This document shows, in pieces, positions 34,877 through 44,045 of a stretch of DNA of 64,000 nt (position 1 is its first letter; the number at the start of each line of letters is the position of its first letter). The notes under the pieces were generated by a model. That model did not search any database. It saw nothing but the letters and a program-made list of their open reading frames with translations, and was not told where the DNA came from. Source of the stretch: Peribacter sp043814035 (GTDB lineage: Bacteria; Patescibacteriota; Gracilibacteria; Peribacterales; Peribacteraceae). The stretch covers positions 124,001 to 188,000 of the forward strand of contig JBDRKJ010000002.1 of assembly GCA_043814035.1 (NCBI GenBank). The letters run 5' to 3'. The position numbers and the translations under genes are program-made.

Positions 34877-35923
34877 ATGTCTCCTCAGTGTGCTCTCTTC
34901 GTCGGCGGCGGTTCGCTCGGGCACATCGCGCCATCTGTTGCCATTGCACAATCACTGACAGAGCTGAATCCTGACCTCACAATACATTTTGTGGTGAGTG
35001 ATAGGGCAGAAGAATCCACATTCGTGGAGCAACAGGGCTTTAAGGTAACTCCATTCCGATCCCCGCGACTTAGGTGGAACTTTCTCTGGACGTTCTGGAG
35101 GGCAACGCGAAGGGCGAAGAAACTTCTTGAAGAGATACGACCAGATGTCATCTTCGATAAGGGAGGATTCGTAAGTGTGCCAATTTGTTTTGCAGCAAAG
35201 AAAAAAAATATTCCGATCGTGCTGCATGAATCCGATGCTGTAAGTGGCTGGGCCAACTGGCTCATTAGTAAATGGGCAAAGATTGTGTGCTTGGGATTTG
35301 AAGGAAGCATCAGAGGATCTCACACGCGCTTCACTGGCAATCCTATTCGGTCCACCATCGAGAAAGGATCGCGCCAGAAAGGAATCGCCATCACAGGGCT
35401 CTCGCGCATGCGTCCCGTACTTCTTGTTCTTGGAGGGAGCCAGGGAGCTCTGTCTCTTAATCGCGTCATTGCGACACATCTCTCTGCACTGCTGGAATTC
35501 TGCGACATCATTCACCTCACCGGGCACGGCAAGAGTGTCGTGGCACAGAATCCACCGGGGTACTGGCAGTGCGCATTTGCCGACGAGGAGTATCCGCATC
35601 TACTGGCTGCAGCAGATCTTGCTCTGAGTAGAGCAGGTGCAGGAACTCTGGCTGAGCTGGCAGCCATTGGCCTCCCTACAATTCTCGTTCCGTTGGAGGG
35701 GGTGGCACATAATCACCAACGAAGAAACGCCGAGGCTGCAGTACGATCGGGGGGGTGCATCCTCTTAGAACAGAGTCGACTTTCTGCATCACTCGTCTCG
35801 AGTGTTCGGCATCTCATTGAGGCAACCGACTCTCGTCGCACCATGGGTACAGCCATTCGTGCCCTGTACCATCCCGACGCTGCTCGACAGATTGCCGAAA
35901 TCATTGCACAGCAACTTGCTTGA
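34877..35923 (+). CDS. murG: UDP-GlcNAc:lipid I N-acetylglucosaminyltransferase MurG
   Basis: A 348-residue GT-B enzyme. It has 'GGGSLGHIAPSVAIAQSL' (the GGTGGHxxP loop), 'FDKGGFVSVP', 'LHESDAVSGWAN' (HExN), 'LGGSQGALSLNRV' and 'SRAGAGTLAELAAIGLPTIL' with 'HNHQRRNAE'. It makes lipid II at the membrane for FtsW. An ATG at 34873 is out of frame. A TATGAT lies 17 nt upstream of 34877. Confidence 0.95.
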   Translation: MSPQCALFVGGGSLGHIAPSVAIAQSLTELNPDLTIHFVVSDRAEESTFVEQQGFKVTPFRSPRLRWNFLWTFWRATRRAKKLLEEIRPDVIFDKGGFVSVPICFAAKKKNIPIVLHESDAVSGWANWLISKWAKIVCLGFEGSIRGSHTRFTGNPIRSTIEKGSRQKGIAITGLSRMRPVLLVLGGSQGALSLNRVIATHLSALLEFCDIIHLTGHGKSVVAQNPPGYWQCAFADEEYPHLLAAADLALSRAGAGTLAELAAIGLPTILVPLEGVAHNHQRRNAEAAVRSGGCILLEQSRLSASLVSSVRHLIEATDSRRTMGTAIRALYHPDAARQIAEIIAQQLA

Positions 35924-35958
35924 TCTGTGCTCGGCGGGTACTCTGCCGCGGTCACATT

Positions 35959-36681
35959 ATGAAAAAGTACTACGTCTTCCTTATTCCGCTTTTTGCGCTT
36001 GCCCTCCTTGTTGGATGCGGTCAGAAGACCCCTCCGGCAGACGAGGGGGCTCCTGCAGAAGATATCATGGAGCCTGCTCCTGAAGAGGGAGCCATGGAAC
36101 CTGCCCCTGAAGAACCTGCCCCCGATGATGCTATGCCCGAACCTGCCCCCGATGATGCTATGCCCGAACCCGATCCCATCAGCTTCGACGGAACCCTGCT
36201 CTCTGGTATGCAGACCGTTGTGCTCCAGACGAGTATGGGAGATGTCACCCTTGAGCTGGATGCCGACAGCGCCCCGCAGACCGTGACAAACTTCGTCTTA
36301 CTGGGCCGCTCCGGCTACTACAATGGCCTTACGTTCCACCGTGTCATCAAGGACTTCATGATTCAGGGAGGTGATCCCAATGGAGATGGCACCGGAGGCG
36401 AGAGTATTTACGGTCCTACATTTGAGGACGAAGTTGACAATAATCCCATCCCACTCGTCCGCAGTGTCATCGCCATGGCCAACCGTGGTCCGAATACGAA
36501 CGGCAGTCAGTTCTTCATTGTCACACGGGCTGACGGAACGCCGTGGCTCGTGGGTAAGCACACTGGATTCGGCCGTGTGACGGAAGGGATGGATATCATC
36601 GATTCCATCAGTGAGGTGGATACCGGGGAGCTCGAGAGGCCATTAGAGCCCATTACATTCGATGTAGAGGTTCTGAATTAG
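35959..36681 (+). CDS. Lipoprotein cyclophilin-type peptidyl-prolyl isomerase
   Basis: A 240-residue exported protein. The N-terminal lipoprotein signal peptide is 'MKKYYVFLIPLFALALLVGC' with the lipobox Cys20. A Pro/Glu/Asp-rich linker (about residues 25-75) follows, and it includes two exact 27-nt tandem repeats (36112-36165). The cyclophilin domain begins about residue 88, with 'GLTFHRVIKDFMIQGGDPNG' and 'NGSQFFIV' as the active-site and cyclosporin-binding strands. It likely folds exported proteins at the cell surface. An in-frame start at 35920 would place the signal peptide internally and is rejected. Confidence 0.93.
   Translation: MKKYYVFLIPLFALALLVGCGQKTPPADEGAPAEDIMEPAPEEGAMEPAPEEPAPDDAMPEPAPDDAMPEPDPISFDGTLLSGMQTVVLQTSMGDVTLELDADSAPQTVTNFVLLGRSGYYNGLTFHRVIKDFMIQGGDPNGDGTGGESIYGPTFEDEVDNNPIPLVRSVIAMANRGPNTNGSQFFIVTRADGTPWLVGKHTGFGRVTEGMDIIDSISEVDTGELERPLEPITFDVEVLN
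36112..36165 (+). repeat. 27-nt tandem repeat in lipoprotein linker
   Basis: Two identical copies of a 27-nt unit starting GAACCTGCCCCCGATGATG encode EPAPDDAMP twice. This is a site where linker length could vary by slippage. Confidence 0.85.
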
Positions 36682-36745
36682 AAGGAACGAGAGACTCTTT
36701 TCCCGAACATTCTCTTGGTATCTTCGGTTTCTTTGGTTTATTCGG

Positions 36746-36751
36746 TATCCT
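36746..36751 (+). promoter_or_regulatory. -10 box of gltX
   Basis: TATCCT, 6 nt before the ATG at 36758. Upstream TTCGGT occurs three times, with no clear -35. Confidence 0.4.
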
Positions 36752-36757
36752 CTTTCT

Positions 36758-38226
36758 ATGCGAACGCGTTTTGCGCCTTCCCCCACCGGCTTTCTGCACG
36801 TCGGAGGCCTGCGTACTGCCCTCTTCGCTTACCTGATGGCCAAGAAAACGGGAGGCCGTTTCTTGCTGCGCATCGAAGACACCGATCAGCAACGCAGTGT
36901 CGAAGGAGCGGTTGAGAACATTCTGCGCACACTGCATTGGGCAGGGCTCGATCCCGATGAAGGCCTGATGATAAGCAAGGGAATAGTGAAACAAGAAGGA
37001 GCAACAGGGCCCTACATTCAATCGGAGCGACTGGAACTGTATCAAAAATATGCAAAGCAGCTCCTGAAAGACGGCCATGCCTACGCTTGCTTCTGCTCAC
37101 CCGAACGCCTCACAAAGATGCGCGAAGGCCAGATGGCACGCAAGCAGGCACCTATGTACGACCGACATTGCGTTCATCTACCGAAAAAAGAAGTGGAGGA
37201 GCGTCTTGCACGAACAGAGCCTCATGTCATCCGGCTTCTGGTACCACACGAACACACCTTCACTTACACAGACGAAATTCGCGGAGAAGTGAAATTCCAG
37301 GGCCATACCGTCGATGATCAGGTTCTCCTCAAGAGCGATGGCTTCCCCACGTACCATCTCGCACACGTCGTAGATGATCATCTGATGGATATTAACCTCG
37401 TCATTCGCGGGGAGGAGTGGCTCAGCTCTACTCCCAAACATTTGCTCCTCTTCGAACGATTGGGATGGACACCTCCCAAATATGCACACGTCCCGCTTCT
37501 ACTCAATAAAGACCGGACCAAGTTAAGCAAGCGCCAACAGGATGTAGCAGCCGAGGACTACATTCAAAAAGGCTACCGCCCGAGGCACTAATCAATTTTC
37601 TTGCGTTGCTTGGCTGGAACCCTGGCTCGGAGCAGGAAATGTTTTCACTAGAGGAACTCACCGAGGCTTTTTCGTTGGAACGCGTACAGAAAGCCGGCGC
37701 CATTTTCGACCTCACCAAGCTCGATTGGCTACAGGGCCAGTGGATCCGCAAGTTGCCACTCGCGGAATTCGCCGATCGTCTACAGACGCTCACCGCCGAA
37801 CGATTCCCAGAGGCTATAAACGATCCGCACTTCAAAGAGCGGGCAGCTCTCATCCACGAACGCGTTACTTTTCTGAAAGATGGACCGGATATGCTCGCCT
37901 TCTTCTATGAGGAACCAAAGGTTTCGGTTGAACTCCTCGCCAATGCCAAACAGAAAGTGACAGAAGATCTCCTCCCAAAGATTTTTAAAACACTGAAGGA
38001 AACACTCAAGAAGATTTCTGAAGATGCGTGGACGGTCGATACTCTTAAAGAGAAATTGCTCGCCAGCGCTAAAGCCGAAGAGCTCTCTCAGGGCCAACTC
38101 CTCTGGCCGCTCCGCGCTGCCCTCACCGGTCTCCCCTACAGTCCCGGAGCCTTTGAAGTAGCCGTGGCGCTTGGCAAAGACACCACATTGACACGCCTAG
38201 AAGCCATCACGGCATCCCTCAACTGA
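36758..38226 (+). CDS. gltX: Glutamyl-tRNA synthetase, single-base frameshift
   Basis: Class I GluRS spread over two frames. The first part (36758-37591) starts 'MRTRFAPSPTGFLHVGGLRTA' (given in part: 'PTGFLHVGG', the HIGH motif), has 'IEDTDQQRS', and reaches 'TKLSKRQQDVAAEDYIQKGY' (KMSKS equivalent). It then runs into a stop after 'RPRH'. The second part (from about 37579) continues as '...EALINFLALLGWNPGSE' in the +1-shifted frame and covers the anticodon-binding domain. One base is missing near 37577-37578, where TAC-CTG-CCC would restore the frame and give 489 residues. Because gltX is essential, a sequence error or an unusual real variant are both possible; which is undecided. Confidence 0.85.
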
Positions 38227-38267
38227 GCAATGCTGTGCTACCATCTCTCCGATTTCCCCTCCTTGCC

Positions 38268-38732
38268 ATGTCCGAAACCGCCGACCTCGAAGTCGAGTTG
38301 AAGACTGAGAGTAATAAAGCTGTAATTACCGGCAAGACCTCCGTACCGTTTCGCACATTCGTCGGTCTCGTGCTCCAACGCAAAGTCTTTCAGCTCTTCA
38401 AACAGTGGGATAAGGAACCTGTAATTCTCTCGAGTGAGCTCCTCACACAGCTCGCAAGCGCTCCGCAAGACAGCCAAGAAAACCGCACGCACCTCGTCAT
38501 CGTGACATTAGGAATGGGCACACTGTTTGGCGTGTTCACCTTGGCATTAGTCCAAGTTGTTCTCTCGGCCATGGGATATACATTGGGCTCGCGCGAACTC
38601 ATGCTTATCGTCGGAGGACTTATAGGGCTGGCCGTGCTCGCCGTTGTTCTTGCCCGATTACAGAGAATCACACGAGGTCAGCGCATCGCAGATACCATGG
38701 AACGCGCCGCGCAGTTCCTCTCAAAAAAATAG
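38268..38732 (+). CDS. Hypothetical two-helix membrane protein
   Basis: A 154-residue protein with a soluble N-terminal half and two hydrophobic helices: about residues 76-97 ('LGMGTLFGVFTLALVQVVLS') and 106-127 ('ELMLIVGGLIGLAVLAVVLA'). No family is recognised. A GTG at 38235 could extend it by 11 residues. TGC-TACCAT (38236-38244) lies between gltX and the ATG, suggesting its own promoter with a short leader. Confidence 0.6.
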   Translation: MSETADLEVELKTESNKAVITGKTSVPFRTFVGLVLQRKVFQLFKQWDKEPVILSSELLTQLASAPQDSQENRTHLVIVTLGMGTLFGVFTLALVQVVLSAMGYTLGSRELMLIVGGLIGLAVLAVVLARLQRITRGQRIADTMERAAQFLSKK

Positions 38733-38785
38733 TGAAGAAAGCAGGTGGGCGAAGAGCGAAGATTAGAGGAAAATAGTGCCTTCTG

Positions 38786-39649
38786 ATGCAGATACAGGAA
38801 CTTGTCCCTCTCGCGCCAAAAACCACCATGCGTATTGGTGGCAACGCCCACTACTTCGCCGAGCTCCTGACGAAGCATGATGTCGAGGAGGCCTGGCAAT
38901 TTGCACAGAGCAAAGGTGTGCCCATGATCGTCTTGGGGGCAGGATCCAACACCATTTTTGCAGATGAAATGATCAATGCGCTTGTTGTGCGCGTACTCGC
39001 AAAGGCCATGGAAGTAAGTGGCAATACCGTGCGAGCGGAGGCGGGTCTGCCACTGGCTACCCTCATCGCACAACTGGCGAAACAAGGCCTAGACCTCTCT
39101 ACTCTCACTGGTATTCCAGGAACGGTTGGTGGGGCGGTGTTCGGCAATGCTGGTCAGGGCCCGCAGGGCATGTGGTTCGATCATTACATTCAGACTGTAT
39201 CGGCCTTCATTGAGGGGGAGTGGAAAATATTCTCAGGTAAAGAGTGTGATTTCCATTACCGAGAGAGTGTGTTCAAGCGGCTCTCTAATCCTCTCCTCTG
39301 GAAAGTGACGCTCTCTGTACCTTCGCGTGCGACCGAAGTAGTCGAAAAAGATATCAGTACGCTGCTTAAGAAACGGTCTGTTGCTCAACCATTTACGCGC
39401 ACGGCTGGCTCCTGCTTCAAGGCAATGAATGGCACCCCTGCATGGAGAATTATTGATGCCGCAGGGCTCAAAGGCCTGACCGTCGGCGGCCTGCAGGTGA
39501 GCGAGAAGCACGCGAACTTCCTCGTCAATGCCGAGCAAGGGACCTTCGCCGATGCGCGTTCGCTGATCAAGACAATCCGGGAACGCACCGGCCAGCCCCT
39601 CGAACTCGAAATGCGCCTCATCGAAGAATCGGGCTCACTGTTGAGGTAA
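38786..39649 (+). CDS. murB: UDP-N-acetylenolpyruvoylglucosamine reductase MurB
   Basis: A 287-residue FAD enzyme. FAD-binding motifs 'TTMRIGGNAHYF' and 'VLGAGSNTIFAD' appear early. 'TGIPGTVGGAVFGNAGQ' and 'FHYRESVFKR' follow, then 'AGSCFKAMNGTPAWRIIDAA' with the active-site Ser/Cys turn and C-terminal Glu in 'LELEMRLI'. It reduces UDP-GlcNAc-enolpyruvate to UDP-MurNAc. With ftsW and murG it makes a loose cell-wall cluster. Length fits the type II (short) MurB group. Confidence 0.93.
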   Translation: MQIQELVPLAPKTTMRIGGNAHYFAELLTKHDVEEAWQFAQSKGVPMIVLGAGSNTIFADEMINALVVRVLAKAMEVSGNTVRAEAGLPLATLIAQLAKQGLDLSTLTGIPGTVGGAVFGNAGQGPQGMWFDHYIQTVSAFIEGEWKIFSGKECDFHYRESVFKRLSNPLLWKVTLSVPSRATEVVEKDISTLLKKRSVAQPFTRTAGSCFKAMNGTPAWRIIDAAGLKGLTVGGLQVSEKHANFLVNAEQGTFADARSLIKTIRERTGQPLELEMRLIEESGSLLR

Positions 39650-39713
39650 ATGCATGGTGATTAATATCCCTTTGCGTTGAGATAAGAGGGGGGTATAGAT
39701 TCTTTGATGCTCC

Positions 39714-39935
39714 GTGCATTCCCTTCGCAAAAACCGGATCCTCTCAGCTCGAGTCGCTGCACTTCTTACGGGATGGAAAGATGCAATACAGCTTCACAGA
39801 TCCAGCAAGCCGTCGACCGTCGCCATACGCTGGTTCAACAGCTGCTTGCACTGCAAGTTCCGTACGAAGGGAGGAACTTTAATCCACCCCGATGAGGAAA
39901 AGCTAGAAAGGAAGATCTTCCACTTTCACCTCTGA
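39714..39935 (+). CDS. Candidate small basic protein
   Basis: A 73-residue frame starting with GTG and overlapping the end of the convergent ssb by 33 nt. It is rich in Arg, Lys and His and has more G/C at third codon positions than the alternative frame from ATG 39707 (62 residues). TATAGA (39694-39699), with TTGCGT 16 nt upstream, lies 7 nt before that ATG and 14 nt before the GTG, so one of the two frames may be expressed. I cannot decide between them with certainty. No domain is visible. Confidence 0.3.
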   Translation: MHSLRKNRILSARVAALLTGWKDAIQLHRSSKPSTVAIRWFNSCLHCKFRTKGGTLIHPDEEKLERKIFHFHL

Positions 39936-40760
39936 GGCATACTGAATCTCAGGGATATCGGCTGATGCCGGGGCCGCAGCCGTTGGAGATTCCTGTGATC
40001 GAGGGGACGCGCGTCGCTGAGCACTAGACTCAACGGCCTCGAGGGCCGAAGCGTTACGCACACCAAGCAGGGCACATTGATCGGCAATGATCTCGGTAGT
40101 GGTGCGCTTCTGACCTTGCTTCGTCTCCCAACCGCGAGTCTGCACGCGGCCCGAAACGAAGACGCGACTGCCTTTGCGTACAACCTTGCCAACCTCTTCT
40201 GCCAGCGCACCCCAAATCACAACATTGTGAAACTCTGCACGCTCTTTGGCTTCGCCGGTCGAACGCTCTTTCCAGCGATCATTGGTCGCAACACCCAGTG
40301 TAAGCACCTGCTTGCCACCGGTCGTGGTACGGATCTCGGGATCGCGGGTGACATTACCAACGACATCTGCACGATTGACCGCACTGAGTGTGAGTTTGGC
40401 TGCTTCGGGAGTGGGAGTCTGCCCATCTTTAGGATCAAGGAGGATCATATCGAGTGCAACGATCTTCGTTTTGCTGCGCTTCTCGCCGGAGCTCTGATCT
40501 TCCCAAGAGTCCGTCTGCAGTCGCCCGCCGATGAAAATCTGCGAGCCCGGACGCACGTACTGACCAGCAAAATCGGCCATGGAGCCCCAAAGGGTAACGG
40601 TATGGAATGCACGTCCCTGCAAGGTTTCTCCCTGCTCAGACTGAAATGAGTACGGGACAACAAGATTCAAATCCACGACACTCGTTCCACTGGGGGTCTG
40701 ACGCACTTCGGCGGGTTGGGTTTGATAGCCGATCATATGCACACGATTGAGAGAAAACAT
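39903..40760 (-). CDS. ssb: Single-stranded DNA-binding protein with two OB folds
   Basis: A 285-residue SSB carrying two SSB-type OB domains in one chain. The first spans residues about 1-110 ('MFSLNRVHMIGYQTQPAEVR'), with 'HTVTLWGSMADFAGQYVRPG'; the second about 127-233, with 'AVNRADVVGNVTRDPEIR' and 'FHNVVIWGALAEEVGKVVRK'. A Ser/Ala/Pro-rich linker and the protein-interaction tip 'VEDLPF' end the chain. Most bacterial SSBs have one OB fold and act as tetramers; two-fold SSBs acting as dimers are known from Deinococcus/Thermus. The ATG at 40760 is chosen over an upstream extension because it starts the OB fold. Confidence 0.9.
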   Translation of the reverse strand: MFSLNRVHMIGYQTQPAEVRQTPSGTSVVDLNLVVPYSFQSEQGETLQGRAFHTVTLWGSMADFAGQYVRPGSQIFIGGRLQTDSWEDQSSGEKRSKTKIVALDMILLDPKDGQTPTPEAAKLTLSAVNRADVVGNVTRDPEIRTTTGGKQVLTLGVATNDRWKERSTGEAKERAEFHNVVIWGALAEEVGKVVRKGSRVFVSGRVQTRGWETKQGQKRTTTEIIADQCALLGVRNASALEAVESSAQRRASPRSQESPTAAAPASADIPEIQYASEVKVEDLPF

Positions 40761-40955
40761 GTCACGGAGAGGAATGAAAATAGAGGAGGCCACACAGAGC
40801 CGTGGAAGGGCACGGTACACCGGCAACCATCCCATGCAAATGAATGGCCTTGAACGCTCATGGCAATATGCCCTGGTTACAGGACCGATGTGACCATGCG
40901 CGCAATGTCTTTCTGTGGCGCTAAAGCAGGAAAAAACGGTACGATAGCTCCCACG

Positions 40956-43900
40956 ATGGATGCACGCTTAAAATCTGCCGTCCCGGTCGTGGTAGGCCTG
41001 CTCATGGCAGCCTCTCTTGGCGTACTTCCTGTGCGTGCCCTGCAGATTGATGAGCCAACCGACTTCGAAACTGTACAGGGGAACGTGAGCAAGGTTCGCG
41101 GGGACCTCGAAAGCGCCCAATGTGGTGGCTGGGATTTCAACGACCACGTCGATAACAAAATTCCCTATGTCAGTGGTGCTCCCGGCCGCAGGAGCACATT
41201 CCTCGGTCCAGACGGCAAGTTAATGTCAGAGGTGGCAGCGGCTGGTCTCGGCAAGCGCGACGAGGAGACTGGCGCCCTCGAAGATGGCTTCGTTTTCCCC
41301 GACTCCAGTCGCACAAGCGGTTGGTCAACCGTCTGTAACGTCCATGAGTGTGAAAACAGTTACCCCTACATCCGCGAGTGCCCAGATGATCCGCCATGCA
41401 GAAACCCCGACGAATGTCAGCAAATGTGCCACGATCTGAATGCTTGGGTACGGCGTCATCAAGAGTGCACTGCAGAATGGACTCAGTGGGATGACGCAGG
41501 TCCGTTCCAAGTATTCGATTTTCTCGGAGACACAAGCCCGTGCCGGAACCTTGATAATGGCGACTGGTGCCATCCGGGTGATGCGGGATGGGTGAGTGTG
41601 GATGCACGTTTGTGGAATTTGCACGGTGGCAATCAGGGAATAGCAGTCTGGTGCGATGTCGACGAGCTACTGTACTGCTGCTCAAACGCGCTGATGGTCG
41701 ACCGCGACAGAGACCCAGAGGGCAATTGCATTGCCTGTCACGGAGACGGCCTCGAAGACCGCAATAATCCGGGGTTCGACTTCAACGGCGAGCGCCCTCA
41801 GGATCTTGAATTCACCGGATGCCGCGACGGCAAGAATGCTCCCAACGGGCGGGAGTACGTTTCGATCTATCGACGCCATATGGTGACATATACCCGGGAT
41901 CCCGTAGCCGTAGTGCCCCGCGATGATACATCGCGCTTCGATGTGCCAGTGGACTGCTACTGCCGTTATGAAGAGTTCGATCCCAAAGCTCGTCGCACTA
42001 ATGCGCCTGACTATCGATGTATCATCAATCTGGAGGACGAAGGAAAGCGATTCAATCGCATGAAAGAAACTCAGCTTGGCAAAGGAGAGTACGGCCAAAA
42101 CTCCGACCTCCCAGATCCTGCCTATGAACACACTGCGGTTCGCGATACGCGCAAAAACCTGTGGGTGAATGATTTCAGTGATACCTTCTCACTCTTAAAT
42201 AGTGAAAAGTTTAAGGAATCACCGAAAGATAATCTCTTTCCGCTGTTGCAGCTCGACAACACCGACATCATGCCGACGGCGCAGCTCGATATACAGCGCC
42301 CCTATTCGAGTGGCAGCCTTATTCGCTCCACCGATGACACCGTTCACACTGAGGACCCAGGACGCCGCACGATCATCGAGTGGTGGCAGGAGCAGGAAAC
42401 ACAAGCACATAAGCTCTTTAGCTCCCCTCTGCTCCGCCTGATACTCCCAACCCCCGCATCAGTTGGATTGGACCTCTCTGATCCATTCCTGACCCCACAG
42501 GGCAGTAGCTCCAGTAATGGGAAAAAGATCAATCAGCAGATTATTGACATTCAGATTCACGCCACTCCCGAAGATCTGCTTTCAGAGGTCAGCGCTTACC
42601 TCGAAAATGGCCTCCTCCTTCACGTACGAGAGGAACCAGTGCCATTGGTTGTTCCATTAGCATCGCCTGTGGAACTTCGCGCACTCGCACAAGGATGGAA
42701 GCGCTGGGGCGAAGAGCACGAAGACGGAAAATCGAAAGCAGAACAGGCCGCACAGAAACTCGAGGACTACGCAGAGCGTATTGATCAGGTGCGGGCACTG
42801 CGTGGCGAACTGGCGCAGTACATCGGTCGCCTGCTCACGTACCAGGGAACGATGATGCGTGCCATCGGTGAATGGCTCACGACCAACATGCAGACGTGGG
42901 AACGGTATTCCACCGTCCATCATCAGGGCCTGGATCTAAAACCGCTCTGGCAAGAAACCCAGCAGAAGTACCGTGCCTTTCATGATCGCACGAACATGCC
43001 ATGGTGCCGTAATGATCGCTTCACCACTCCCATCTACTCATTCCTGGATGATTGGATGCCCGGTCCACCAGAGCCACGCGATTTGATGCTCAACATTGAT
43101 GAGCAGCCTGCCAACAACCTCGCGCCCCACAGCCTCCCTCGCCTGTCGATCGAAACACTTCCTGATCTCGTTTACGACTTCACGGTCCTGCGCGTTTCGA
43201 CGGGAACTGTAATTCTACCAGTCATCACGCCCATCCAAATCCGGCTCCAGCAGTCGCTCTTTGATCCTCCAGCCTCACGTGAGGGTCTCGATCTGGTCTC
43301 TGAGCGTCTGGATAAAATAATCGAATTACCCGATCTCCCACCTGTTCCTTCAATCTATGAAGAAGTCTTAGGAGGGCTCTTCCCGAGCGAAGTGCAGCAC
43401 CTCTCTTCCCCGTCAAAGGTAAAGACGACCATTGCCGATGTGCCGCCCGAAGTTGAAGAAGTAATGAGGCGAATGTTATCGATGATCATTGGTATGGATG
43501 AGACGTACAAGAAATTCTGGGAGAGCATTACGGATTTCCCTGAAAGGAACTTCTACGGTATGTGGTCTTGTGAGCGTCTCGATGAAATGCCGTGCGTGCA
43601 TGTGGAGATGGACCTGCTCGAGCGCTTCACGCGCATTGGCGCACGACCTGCTGTGCAACTTCGAGAGGATTTCTCATCGTATGGACCATTCCGAACAGAT
43701 GTGATTCTTGATTCCAAGGTTGCAGGCGTACTTCGCAGCATGGACTTAGACCCCCCAACAGCTGTGCCAGCGTGTCCTCGCGAAGACTGGGCCTGCCAGA
43801 TCTACAACGTCGAGAAAACCTACGCCCGCGAAGGGTGGCGTGTGGAAGGCATAAAGGAAGGCATTGGGCAACAAGACCTGGCGAATTTGCGTAACAGGCT

Positions 43901-44045
43901 CTGGAAGACAACGATCCCCATAGGGAGCAGCAGCTCCTTCCCCTATATCGTGACACCGGACGACATGCTGCCTTCATTCAATGTCCCCACCCCCATCATT
44001 CTGCCCACAACCCGATTCGATCAGAGTAGTTCCTCCTCCCGATGA
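40956..44045 (+). CDS. Large exported Cys-rich protein, operon gene 1
   Basis: A 1029-residue protein with a Sec signal peptide ('VPVVVGLLMAASLGVLPVRA', about residues 8-27). About 24 cysteines are present, 19 of them in the first 370 residues, which predicts a disulfide-rich N-terminal region. The rest contains a helical charged segment (about 580-680). Residues 258-262 read C-I-A-C-H, a CxxCH string. No family is recognised. TACGAT (40940-40945) lies 10 nt upstream of ATG 40956; the frame extends to 40860 but the signal peptide fixes the start. Its TGA overlaps the next ATG. This is the first gene of five. Confidence 0.75.
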   Translation: MDARLKSAVPVVVGLLMAASLGVLPVRALQIDEPTDFETVQGNVSKVRGDLESAQCGGWDFNDHVDNKIPYVSGAPGRRSTFLGPDGKLMSEVAAAGLGKRDEETGALEDGFVFPDSSRTSGWSTVCNVHECENSYPYIRECPDDPPCRNPDECQQMCHDLNAWVRRHQECTAEWTQWDDAGPFQVFDFLGDTSPCRNLDNGDWCHPGDAGWVSVDARLWNLHGGNQGIAVWCDVDELLYCCSNALMVDRDRDPEGNCIACHGDGLEDRNNPGFDFNGERPQDLEFTGCRDGKNAPNGREYVSIYRRHMVTYTRDPVAVVPRDDTSRFDVPVDCYCRYEEFDPKARRTNAPDYRCIINLEDEGKRFNRMKETQLGKGEYGQNSDLPDPAYEHTAVRDTRKNLWVNDFSDTFSLLNSEKFKESPKDNLFPLLQLDNTDIMPTAQLDIQRPYSSGSLIRSTDDTVHTEDPGRRTIIEWWQEQETQAHKLFSSPLLRLILPTPASVGLDLSDPFLTPQGSSSSNGKKINQQIIDIQIHATPEDLLSEVSAYLENGLLLHVREEPVPLVVPLASPVELRALAQGWKRWGEEHEDGKSKAEQAAQKLEDYAERIDQVRALRGELAQYIGRLLTYQGTMMRAIGEWLTTNMQTWERYSTVHHQGLDLKPLWQETQQKYRAFHDRTNMPWCRNDRFTTPIYSFLDDWMPGPPEPRDLMLNIDEQPANNLAPHSLPRLSIETLPDLVYDFTVLRVSTGTVILPVITPIQIRLQQSLFDPPASREGLDLVSERLDKIIELPDLPPVPSIYEEVLGGLFPSEVQHLSSPSKVKTTIADVPPEVEEVMRRMLSMIIGMDETYKKFWESITDFPERNFYGMWSCERLDEMPCVHVEMDLLERFTRIGARPAVQLREDFSSYGPFRTDVILDSKVAGVLRSMDLDPPTAVPACPREDWACQIYNVEKTYAREGWRVEGIKEGIGQQDLANLRNRLWKTTIPIGSSSSFPYIVTPDDMLPSFNVPTPIILPTTRFDQSSSSSR

